A stretch of DNA of 64,000 nt from Pseudomonadota bacterium. Lineage in GTDB: Bacteria > Pseudomonadota > Gammaproteobacteria > Xanthomonadales > SZUA-38. The stretch lies in NCBI GenBank assembly GCA_039033415.1, contig JBCCCR010000003.1:234699-298698 (forward strand). Direction: 5' to 3'. The notes beneath the pieces are model-generated. The model did no database searches. It saw nothing but the letters and a program-made list of their open reading frames with translations, and had not been told where the DNA came from. Position 1 is the stretch's first letter, and each line of letters opens with the position of its first letter. Of this stretch, positions 1-7,251 are shown in pieces. The translations under genes were made by a program, and so were the position numbers.

Positions 1-186
1 CTGTCCGAGGTGCTCGCGCGACTGGCCCCTTTTCTGGATCGACCCGTCGTCAAGCTGCCGGGCGCCGGTGACCCATCGGTCAGCGCCGTTATCGCCGTCG
101 ACAGCGGCCCGCAGGCGCTGGAGACGCTGGCATCGCGGGCCGGCCTCCGGCTGGTTTCCGCCGGACCCGTCACGCTGCTGTATTGA
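1..186 (+). CDS. C-terminal end of a FecR-like anti-sigma/sensor protein (5' truncated)
   Basis: Frame 1 is open from the window edge and gives 61 residues before the TGA at 184-186. The piece has the look of a FecR C-terminal domain (a 'LSEVLARLAPFLDRPV' start and an 'LETLASRAGLRLV' helix). FecR proteins are inner-membrane proteins that pass a signal from a TonB receptor to an ECF sigma factor. The stop overlaps the start of the receptor gene by one base (TGATG), so the two are translationally coupled. A sigma factor gene would be expected just upstream, outside the window. The assignment rests on weak C-terminal similarity plus context. Confidence 0.6.
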   Translation: MSEVLARLAPFLDRPVVKLPGAGDPSVSAVIAVDSGPQALETLASRAGLRLVSAGPVTLLY

Positions 187-2510
187 TGCCACTTCAGTCC
201 CGTAGAGCCTGGCTCGCGGTGCTGGCGACGCTGCTCACCAGCGTTGCCACCGCGCAGCCTTTGCTGCGGGATGTGCTGAGCGAGCTGAGCACGCGCCTCG
301 GCTGGAACTACGTGCTGGGTCCCGGCGTTTCGCTGGACACGCCGGTGGATCAAGCCGTCACCAGCGAGACGGCGCTGGCCAGCTGGCTGCAAACCCAGGG
401 CATCGAGCTAGTCCAGCTGCCCTCGGGGGACCGTGAACTCAGGCAGCTGAGCCAGGCCAGCCTGAGCCTTTCGGCCCTCCCGGTCACCGCCACGCTGCCC
501 GTGGCCGCCGGCCTGCCGCTGCGCAGTGGCGTCAGCGCCACCACCGTTTCAGCCAGCGATATTGAGAACCTCACCGACAACCGGCTCGATCAGCTGTTCG
601 CGCGGGCCGCCAACGTCTTTGGCAGCGGCGACGAATACTATTTCCGGGGAATTCCGAGCGCCGGGGACCTCAACACGCTCGGCAACGCCGCGGCGGTGGT
701 TGGAGAGGCGCCGCTCGCCGGCGTGGTGCTGGCCAACCTGCCTCTGAGCACCTGGGATACGGCCAGCGCCGGCTTTGAGCGCGGCCCGCGGAGCGCCAGC
801 GTTGCAGGCCCCTTCAGCACCTTTGGCGGACGTATCAGCATCGTTCCCCAACAGCCCCAGTTTACGACTCAGCGCGCGCTGCGGGCCGGCGTGAGCGACC
901 TCGGCGACACCCAGGCTTCGGTGATGATCAACCAGCCGCTGCTGGCCGAAGAGCTGGCCTTACGCGTGAGCTTCGATCGCCAAACGGTCGCCGGTACTCT
1001 CGACGATCCGGGTGACCGTGGTCTGGGCTCAGACTTTAACTTCAGTCGCAGCAATACCGCCCGGCTGGCTGCGCTGTGGGAACCGGCAACGCTACCCGAG
1101 TTTGCCCTGGCTGTGGACTGGACGGCTTTCGACGGCCGAGCCGGACCCCAGCGGCTCAGCGCGGCAGACCCCTTCAGCCGCCGTGGGCGCGCACCGCCCT
1201 TTCGCGAACGCGAGGTCGACGGTCACGTCGCTTCGCTGAAGCTGAGCTGGGAGCCGGCAGCCACCCAGCGATGGGATCTCTCGCTGGTCGACTCCGGCGG
1301 TGACGCGGAGCTCGAACCAAGCAGGCTGCTGGTCAACGATTTTGACCCAACCGACCTTCTCATCGACGCGGAGGAGGAAAACCTGCGCTTTGCGCAGCTC
1401 AACTGGGAGGCTCGGTGGCGGGGGGCAAACATCAACGCTGGCCTCAGCACGGGCGTTAACCAGAGCCGTGAAGTCTATCGGCGAGAACAGCGTCGCTGGC
1501 AGCTGGACAGCCGCCTGCGGAGACACACGGCTTCGGTCGCGGTGGAAAAACCGCTGTCCACCCGCTGGCGGGTCGAAGCCGGCGTTCGACTTTCCCGGGA
1601 CGAGCTGCGGCGCGATTGTGAAACGCGGCCCGAGACGGCAGCACCCGACGGCGACAACGCGACGTTGGCCTGTCTTCAGGTCTCCGGACTGCTGCTGATT
1701 CCAGCCGACGGTCAGTTTGAGCCCTTCCGTGAAACCTACCGCAACGTGAGTCCGGAGCTGGCCCTGAGCTATCGCCCCGGCGAAACCGGCGAGTACTTTA
1801 TGCGCCTGGCTGAAGGGTTCAACGCCGGCGGCGCCGTTTCTGACGCCACGTTTGCCGGCACCCCACAATGGCTCTCCTACGAGCCGGAGCGCATCCGGAG
1901 CGCGGAGCTTGGCTGGCGTGGCCAGCTGGGGCCGCTGCAGCTCAGCACGACCGGTTTCTTTACACAGCTCGATCAACAGTGGCAGGTGGTTGAAGATCAG
2001 CTGAATCTTGGCGCCGTGACCAATGCCGGCAAGTCGCGCAACTGGGGCCTGGAGCTGGACGGCCGCTGGCGCATCGGTGAAGCACACGCCCTGAGTTTCA
2101 GTCTCGGGTGGCTGGACACCGAGTACGAGCAGTTCCTTCCGTTTGAGCGAGACGCGTTGCTTGAGCCGGCATCGGGAAACCAGTTTCCGGGCGCGCCTCG
2201 TTACTCGGGTGCGCTGAGCTGGGCCAGCCAGCTGGGCGGCGGTTGGCGCCTCGGGGCGGGATTAAGCTTTCACGCGTCGGTGCAGGCCAACGCGAACAAT
2301 CCCGAAGCGGGAGAGATTCCGGGGGTGGCGCTGACCGACCTCAATTTGGGCTGGCAGGGAAAAGGCTTCCAGGTTGCCCTGACCGCCAACAATTTGTTCG
2401 ATCGTGACTATCACCAGACCACACCCAACGTGGTGCGGCGCAACCAGCGAATCGACTTCCTGCCCGGCCGCCCGCGCAACATTACGCTCACCGTTCACTA
2501 TCGATTCTAG
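186..2510 (+). CDS. TonB-dependent outer membrane receptor with STN signalling domain
   Basis: A 774-residue outer-membrane receptor. I use the ATG at 186, which overlaps the upstream stop, rather than the TTG one codon earlier. Residues 1-24 form a signal peptide (cleavage near 'SVATAQ'). Residues about 25-90 match an STN (secretin/TonB short N-terminal) domain, the part that talks to a FecR partner in transducing receptors such as FecA. A plug domain follows (about 110-240, with 'NLTDNRLDQLFARAANVFG'), then a beta-barrel ending in an aromatic C-terminus ('TLTVHYRF'). The late 'GVALTDLNLGW' and 'ANNLFDRDYH' segments are typical of siderophore-receptor barrels. Gene order FecR-receptor implies control by an extracytoplasmic sigma factor. 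The substrate cannot be read from sequence; a ferric siderophore is the usual one. Confidence 0.93.
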   Translation: MPLQSRRAWLAVLATLLTSVATAQPLLRDVLSELSTRLGWNYVLGPGVSLDTPVDQAVTSETALASWLQTQGIELVQLPSGDRELRQLSQASLSLSALPVTATLPVAAGLPLRSGVSATTVSASDIENLTDNRLDQLFARAANVFGSGDEYYFRGIPSAGDLNTLGNAAAVVGEAPLAGVVLANLPLSTWDTASAGFERGPRSASVAGPFSTFGGRISIVPQQPQFTTQRALRAGVSDLGDTQASVMINQPLLAEELALRVSFDRQTVAGTLDDPGDRGLGSDFNFSRSNTARLAALWEPATLPEFALAVDWTAFDGRAGPQRLSAADPFSRRGRAPPFREREVDGHVASLKLSWEPAATQRWDLSLVDSGGDAELEPSRLLVNDFDPTDLLIDAEEENLRFAQLNWEARWRGANINAGLSTGVNQSREVYRREQRRWQLDSRLRRHTASVAVEKPLSTRWRVEAGVRLSRDELRRDCETRPETAAPDGDNATLACLQVSGLLLIPADGQFEPFRETYRNVSPELALSYRPGETGEYFMRLAEGFNAGGAVSDATFAGTPQWLSYEPERIRSAELGWRGQLGPLQLSTTGFFTQLDQQWQVVEDQLNLGAVTNAGKSRNWGLELDGRWRIGEAHALSFSLGWLDTEYEQFLPFERDALLEPASGNQFPGAPRYSGALSWASQLGGGWRLGAGLSFHASVQANANNPEAGEIPGVALTDLNLGWQGKGFQVALTANNLFDRDYHQTTPNVVRRNQRIDFLPGRPRNITLTVHYRF

Positions 2511-2576
2511 GAAACGCGTTTTGGGGGACAAGACCCGGGTATGCGTCTGCCGGGCATGAAACATCGGAGAACAACA

Positions 2577-3854
2577 ATGCGATCAACCTCAACTTTTCTA
2601 ACCCTGATGCTGCTGGCCACGGTGCTCCCTTGCGGAGTGGGCGCCGTCAGCCTGGACACCACCGGCGCTGACAGCCAGGTGCTGATTTTCCCCCTCTTTT
2701 CCACCGAGGGTGACAACGTGACGGAACTGACAATCCGCAATCACACCGATCAAGGCAAGGCGCTAAAGGTGCTCACCAAGGACGCGCTGAGCGGGCGTCC
2801 TACGATCAGCATCAACGTATACCTCAAGCCGGGCGACGCCTGGAATGCTCGGCTGACGGGACAGCCGCGCTTCTCCACCAGCATCACCACCGAGGACGAG
2901 AGCTGCACGGTGCCGCGGCTCGGTACGGTGCGCGCTACCCCGGTGCACCTGGACCGTTCGCTCAACGAAAGCCTGCTGCCCCGCAGCCGCCTCGACAGCG
3001 GCTACATCGAGGTGTTTGAAATGGGCGAGATTCCGGCTGAGCTTGCCGGCGACTGCAACGCGATCAGTCAGCGGTTTACGGACGGCGAGTGGTCGGGCAA
3101 CGATCTCTTTCTCAATGACAGCGTCACCGCGCCAGGCGGTGGCCTATCGGGCATCTCGTTTATCAAAGACGTCGACTCCGGGCGCACCTTTGCCCTGCAG
3201 CCGACCGGGCTGGCGGATTTCAGCAGCGAGCCGATGCACACCGTGAGTGCCCGCGCGGGGCGTCCGTCGCTGGCCAACGTCATGCCCCCGCAGGCCGAGG
3301 TGAATGGCCAGACCGAGACGTTTGCGACCAACCCGATTAACGCGGTGGAAGCGGTGCTGATGACTCAGCAGCTGGCCGCTGAATACCACAGCGAAGAGGA
3401 CGCTCGCGCGTTTGCCAGCGCCCTGGTGCTGCTGCCCACCCGCCCGTTTCACGCCAACCCGGGCTTTTATCGGAGTTTCACCGCCTCACCCTTTGCGCCC
3501 GACGACAGCCCGGTGAATGGGAATCTGGTGGACAACACCGGCGACCCAATCGAAGACCTGCCGGCACCGGTGGCGGGCATCAACTGCGATCGCTATACCG
3601 GCGCGGTGAATTTTGTGCAGCTCGTCAACTTCTTTGCCTTCAGCCACCCGTGCCTGCTCGGCGACGCAGAGTTTTTTCTGTTTGATGACGACGTGCGCGG
3701 ACTGCTGGAGCTGCCGCTGGCCGGCAGCGTGACCTCAGACGAGGGCACCGTGTTCAACGGCCTGCCCGCTGTGGGCCACATGCTTCAGACCAGTCTCGAC
3801 GGCAGCAACGCCAACGCGCTCGGCATCTACACCGTGCCGATGCGGCGGCAATGA
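2577..3854 (+). CDS. Secreted protein of unknown function
   Basis: A 425-residue protein with a signal peptide (residues 1-24, ending 'CGVGA'). In-frame ATGs also occur at 2541 and 2556, but the one at 2577 has a GGAGA ribosome site 8 nt upstream. No enzyme motif is visible. Segments such as 'LTIRNHTDQGKALKV', 'VYLKPGDAWNARL' and 'TEDESCTVP' recall an unnamed family of secreted proteobacterial proteins; that is recollection, not a search result. It lies 66 bp after the TonB receptor and before a strong terminator, so it may belong to the same transcript and act at the cell surface. Function unknown. Confidence 0.85.
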   Translation: MRSTSTFLTLMLLATVLPCGVGAVSLDTTGADSQVLIFPLFSTEGDNVTELTIRNHTDQGKALKVLTKDALSGRPTISINVYLKPGDAWNARLTGQPRFSTSITTEDESCTVPRLGTVRATPVHLDRSLNESLLPRSRLDSGYIEVFEMGEIPAELAGDCNAISQRFTDGEWSGNDLFLNDSVTAPGGGLSGISFIKDVDSGRTFALQPTGLADFSSEPMHTVSARAGRPSLANVMPPQAEVNGQTETFATNPINAVEAVLMTQQLAAEYHSEEDARAFASALVLLPTRPFHANPGFYRSFTASPFAPDDSPVNGNLVDNTGDPIEDLPAPVAGINCDRYTGAVNFVQLVNFFAFSHPCLLGDAEFFLFDDDVRGLLELPLAGSVTSDEGTVFNGLPAVGHMLQTSLDGSNANALGIYTVPMRRQ

Positions 3855-3911
3855 GGTCTCCAGAAGTCTGGCCGATCGCCTGATCGATCAGTCCCAGGCG
3901 TTCGCCCTGTT

Positions 3912-3942
3912 GCGGCCCCGAGGTTTGGGGCCGCTTTTTTTT
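3912..3942 (+). terminator. Rho-independent terminator
   Basis: Perfect 8-bp stem GCGGCCCC/GGGGCCGC (3912-3919 with 3927-3934), a 7-nt loop, then eight T residues. It ends the FecR/receptor/secreted-protein transcript and isolates the next operon. Confidence 0.9.
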
Positions 3943-3983
3943 GCCCAGCTGAGCAGGCGAGAAATCCGCCATGGCAAATTCGG

Positions 3984-3989
3984 TAGACT
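3984..3989 (+). promoter_or_regulatory. Putative -10 box of a leaderless promoter
   Basis: TAGACT lies exactly 6 nt before the ATG at 3996, and no Shine-Dalgarno sequence is visible. Transcription would start at or next to the A of the ATG. No convincing -35 is seen. The same spacing recurs at lgt and the response regulator. Confidence 0.4.
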
Positions 3990-3995
3990 GGGCTA

Positions 3996-4298
3996 ATGGA
4001 AAATCCGCAACCCAGCGACCAGCCGCCCACAGTCCTGCTTGTCCTGGGCTGGCTGATCTGGGTGCTCGAAGTCGCCGGGTTCCTTTTTCTCGCCGGCTGT
4101 GCGGTGGTCCTGGCCCTTGGCCAGAACAAACCGTTGGCGATTGTTGCTGTCGCCGTGGGGCTCGCCATTTTTGGCTACGCCATGGCACTCACCTTCAATC
4201 AATCTAAAACCGGCCGCCCACGTCTCCTCGCGGGCTGCACCCTAATTCTAGCCGCGGCGTTTGTGCTGTTCGGCGGCTGCACGCTCGGGTTTCAATAG
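3996..4298 (+). CDS. Small three-helix membrane protein
   Basis: A 100-residue protein with three predicted membrane segments (about 12-38, 47-64 and 78-97) and very little else. No family recognised. It is the first gene of a compact unit: its stop is followed after 3 nt by the start of an Lgt-like gene, which in turn overlaps a radical SAM gene. Start chosen at ATG 3996, which sits 6 nt after a -10-like TAGACT and lacks a ribosome site. It may be an accessory membrane subunit for the two downstream enzymes; that is inference from position only. Confidence 0.7.
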   Translation: MENPQPSDQPPTVLLVLGWLIWVLEVAGFLFLAGCAVVLALGQNKPLAIVAVAVGLAIFGYAMALTFNQSKTGRPRLLAGCTLILAAAFVLFGGCTLGFQ

Positions 4299-4301
4299 CC
4301 G

Positions 4302-5039
4302 GTGCTGACCAGCCATCTGTGGTTTGACTTAGCAGCCTATGCCGCCGCTGGGGCGATGACGCTGGCTCTGAACCGGGGCGAGCCGTCGCCGGTACCCGCC
4401 CCGCTCAAGACTCGCTACCTGCTCATCCTGACGCAGGGTGTGATTCTCGGAAGCCTCCTGCTCGGCACACTAAACCTCTATCTGCTCGGCGTGGGCAACG
4501 TCTTTGGTAAATCCATCCTCGGCGCCATTTGCGGAGGCATCCTGGCCGTCGAAGCCTTTAAGAGTTTCCACGGCATTCACGGTTCGACCGGGGCCAAGCT
4601 GGTACCGGGACTGGCGCTGGGCATTGTGATCGGGCGGATCGGCTGTTTCTCGGCCGGGCTTGAGGACCATACGCACGGTATTCCTACCAGCCTGCCCTGG
4701 GCGGTGGACTTCGGTGACGGTGTGCCTCGCCACCCCGTACAGCTCTACGAAAGCGGCATCATGCTGCTGGTGCTGCTGACGGCGCTGACGGTGCGCTGGC
4801 GCGACCGGCAGGCTAACGTCGGGCGCCTGAGCCGCTGGCTGGCCGCCAATATGTTTTATCTGTTTGTGCTGTGTTACGCGCTACAGCGCTTCGCCTGGGA
4901 GTTTCTGAAACCCTACGCCGCGCTAATCGGCCCCCTCAATCTGTTTCATCTCGCCTGCATTGCGCTGGCCGTTTACGGCCTGGCCATGCTGCGGCAAACG
5001 GGTGATACGCCTGAACTATCCACCGGAGGTGCCCATTGA
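4302..5039 (+). CDS. Divergent Lgt-family (prolipoprotein diacylglyceryl transferase-like) membrane protein
   Basis: A 245-residue integral membrane protein with a GTG start 3 nt after the previous stop. It keeps several Lgt landmarks: 'SFHGIHGSTG' (88-97) in place of the Lgt 'SFHGG' loop, 'GRIGCF' (111-116) in place of 'GRIGNF', Glu121 near the usual 'GELWG' position, and 'RHPVQLYES' (143-151) matching 'RHPSQLYE'. The housekeeping lgt is elsewhere in this window (44233-45084, 283 residues), so this is a paralogue. It is shorter, its N-terminal part differs, and the Asn of the signature is Cys. Lgt transfers diacylglycerol from phosphatidylglycerol; this paralogue probably handles a lipid too, but its substrate is unknown. 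Its stop overlaps the radical SAM start by 4 nt, indicating joint function. Confidence 0.82.
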   Translation: MLTSHLWFDLAAYAAAGAMTLALNRGEPSPVPAPLKTRYLLILTQGVILGSLLLGTLNLYLLGVGNVFGKSILGAICGGILAVEAFKSFHGIHGSTGAKLVPGLALGIVIGRIGCFSAGLEDHTHGIPTSLPWAVDFGDGVPRHPVQLYESGIMLLVLLTALTVRWRDRQANVGRLSRWLAANMFYLFVLCYALQRFAWEFLKPYAALIGPLNLFHLACIALAVYGLAMLRQTGDTPELSTGGAH

Positions 5040-6403
5040 GCCAGGTTCAGCGGCAGCGACCCTACCTCTTCTATGGCCAGACCCAGTCGCTATGCGAACA
5101 CTGTCTGGCGGTAGTGCCCGCGAAGATCGTGTTCATGGACAACTGCGTCTACTACCTGAAGCGCTGCCCGGAGCATGGTACGCAGAAAACGCTCGTTTCG
5201 ACCGACATTGATTACTACCTGAAGTGCAAGGACTACCTGAAACCGGGCGACCTGCCCCACCGTTTTCAGACCCGCATCGACCGCGGCTGCCCCCACGACT
5301 GCGGCCTTTGCCCGGATCACGAACAACACTCGTGCCTGGCGATCTTCGACCTGCTCGACGAGTGCAATATGCGCTGTCCGATTTGCTACGCCGACTCAGC
5401 ACCCAGCCTCGGCAACGCCAAAACCATGGCTGAGGTGCAGGCCATGCTGGATACGCTCCTGGCCAGCGAACTCACGCCCGACCTGGTGCAGCTATCCGGT
5501 GGTGAGCCCACCCTGCACCCACAGATTCTAGAGATCATCGATCTCTTACATCGCTCACCGGTCCGGCATCTGATGCTGAATACCAACGGTATCCGCATTG
5601 CCCGTGAACCGGCGTTCGCTGATGAACTCGCCCGCTACCGCCAGGGGTTTGAGGTCTACCTGCAGTTCGACTCGCTTCGGGCAGACGCTCTCAAGACGCT
5701 GCGCGGCATTGACGCCCGTCGGACGCGGGAGGCGGCGCTCAGAAATCTGGAGGAGCGAGGCATTTCGACGACGCTCGTTTGCACCGTGCAGCTGGGCGTC
5801 AACGACGAGGAAATCGACGAGATCATCAATTACGCTCTGCGCTGGCGCTGCGTTCGAGGGGTCACTTTTCAACCGGTTCAGCGTGCGGGGCGAACGGAAA
5901 ACTTCGGCAAGGCCGACCGGCTGACGCTCAGCGATATCCGTCGCCGGATCGCTGAAGGCAGCAACGCCTTCACCGATGAGGACCTGCTGCCCTTGCCCTG
6001 CCATCCGGAAAACATCTGTATCGGTTACGGCCTGCGCAGCCCCGAGCGGCCGGAGATGCTCGCTCCGGTGTCGGGCATGATCTCCCGAGAGACGCTGCTC
6101 TCCGGATCCGGCAACAGCATCACGTTTGAGACCAACAGTGACCTGAAGCAGGCGTTTTTGGAGACCTTCTCGCTCGACGCCCTGACGCCCGAGGTGGCGC
6201 AACGCATGGAGACGCTGCTGTGCTGCCTGCCCAAGGTTGAGGCGCCGGAGCTCAGCTACGAGAACGTGTTTCGTGTGGTCATCATGTCCTTTCTGGACGC
6301 GCACGACTTCTGCATTTCTTCGGTCAAGCGCTCATGCGTTCACTTCGTGACGCCCAAAGGAAAAATCTACCCCTTCGACACCTACAATCTGTTTTATCGC
6401 TGA
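5036..6403 (+). CDS. Radical SAM protein of the tetraether synthase/MJ0619-like group
   Basis: A 455-residue protein with a TTG start at 5036, preceded 7 nt upstream by GGAGG and overlapping the Lgt-like stop by 4 nt. The radical SAM cluster motif is C110-x3-C114-x2-C117 ('CNMRCPIC'), followed by 'LSGGEPTLHP' for SAM binding. The N-terminus carries extra cysteines: C20-x2-C23, C44, and a second C85-x3-C89-x2-C92 set in 'RGCPHDCGLCPDHEQHSC'. The C-terminus ends with 'KRSCVHFVTPKGKIYPFDTY'. This layout matches my memory of COG1964, the family of archaeal tetraether lipid synthase (Tes) and MJ0619, which join or modify unactivated carbons using several Fe-S clusters. Pairing with an Lgt-like protein suggests a lipid or lipoprotein substrate. 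Fold confident, substrate inferred. Confidence 0.88.
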   Translation: MSQVQRQRPYLFYGQTQSLCEHCLAVVPAKIVFMDNCVYYLKRCPEHGTQKTLVSTDIDYYLKCKDYLKPGDLPHRFQTRIDRGCPHDCGLCPDHEQHSCLAIFDLLDECNMRCPICYADSAPSLGNAKTMAEVQAMLDTLLASELTPDLVQLSGGEPTLHPQILEIIDLLHRSPVRHLMLNTNGIRIAREPAFADELARYRQGFEVYLQFDSLRADALKTLRGIDARRTREAALRNLEERGISTTLVCTVQLGVNDEEIDEIINYALRWRCVRGVTFQPVQRAGRTENFGKADRLTLSDIRRRIAEGSNAFTDEDLLPLPCHPENICIGYGLRSPERPEMLAPVSGMISRETLLSGSGNSITFETNSDLKQAFLETFSLDALTPEVAQRMETLLCCLPKVEAPELSYENVFRVVIMSFLDAHDFCISSVKRSCVHFVTPKGKIYPFDTYNLFYR

Positions 6404-6431
6404 GGCTTTGCGGCGCCTCCTGCTCGAGTGA

Positions 6432-7172
6432 CTAACGTTCCCGCCAGCCGCAGGAGACAACAATCAGCACATATTTGCATCTCACCTCCAGCCCAAAATT
6501 GGTGACAAACCCGAACTCCGGCGTGATGCGATCGAAGGTGCGGGCGATATCTCCTTTCACGCCGGCCGAATAGAAGCGAAGGCCCATCTCCCCCGGTTCA
6601 AACGGCAGCTGCGGCAGCGGGCCGTCGAGCTCGGTCAGCAGGTTGGTCTGGTCTGCGAGCCCCAGGGCGAGGGGTGCCGGCGGTGTCTTGGGGTCCGCCG
6701 GCGTCAGCCGGGGATTTTCCTCGATACGGTAGCGGCGCATGCGCTTGAGAATATCTTCAGCCCTCGGGGCTGGTGACGCTTCGTCCACGTTTGGAACCTC
6801 GGTCGGCGGCAGGCTGACGGTTGGGATCGTCGGCGTTGGCGCTGTGGCTGCCGGGGCGGGTTCAGCAGGCGGCGAATCCGGCGACGTTTCGGTGGGCAAC
6901 GCGGGGACGGCCTGCTGCGGCTCCGAGGGGGCCTCGGTCACAGGCACCGGCGCCAATTTTGGCAGCGGCTCAACGCGATCGGGCACAAGCTCCAAACGGA
7001 TCGCCTCGCGCTCGTCGACATTCGGCTCGGGCAGAGGCAGACCTGCCAGCCACCAAAGCGCCGCCAGGTGGGCCAGCAGCGCCAGCCAAAACCATCGAAG
7101 CGGCCGCGGGTTACGTCCCCAGCGGGCCGCAGGCCACCGCGGCAGATCCGCCGTGGCCGTCAGAGTACCCAT
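6432..7172 (-). CDS. Proline-rich, TonB-like inner membrane protein
   Basis: A 246-residue protein with one N-terminal membrane helix (about 26-46), a long Pro/Ala/Glu-rich stretch (about 48-140) and a C-terminal part of about 100 residues. The architecture (cytoplasmic tip, single anchor, periplasm-spanning proline rod) is that of TonB. The C-terminal region does not show the usual 'YP..A...G..G.V' TonB core, so it may be a divergent TonB or another envelope-spanning protein. No exbB/exbD neighbours are present. It lies downstream of ppc on the same strand (79-bp gap with a small palindrome). Confidence 0.6.
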   Translation of the reverse strand: MGTLTATADLPRWPAARWGRNPRPLRWFWLALLAHLAALWWLAGLPLPEPNVDEREAIRLELVPDRVEPLPKLAPVPVTEAPSEPQQAVPALPTETSPDSPPAEPAPAATAPTPTIPTVSLPPTEVPNVDEASPAPRAEDILKRMRRYRIEENPRLTPADPKTPPAPLALGLADQTNLLTELDGPLPQLPFEPGEMGLRFYSAGVKGDIARTFDRITPEFGFVTNFGLEVRCKYVLIVVSCGWRER

Positions 7173-7200
7173 ATACGAAGGTTATCGCAGGCAACCTTAA

Positions 7201-7213
7201 CGTTTAGTAAACG
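7201..7213. promoter_or_regulatory. 13-bp palindrome, possible operator
   Basis: CGTTTA-G-TAAACG, a perfect inverted repeat with a 1-nt centre, 28 bp before the start of the proline-rich protein gene and inside the 79-bp gap after ppc. Size and position suit a dimeric repressor site. No regulator is assigned. Confidence 0.3.
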
Positions 7214-7251
7214 CTTTGGGTGGGCTCTAGTGTTCTGTTTGGAAAGTTCCT

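Noticed and set aside
1092..2087. 331-codon open frame on the minus strand
   Set aside because: Antisense to the TonB receptor barrel; no recognisable protein features.
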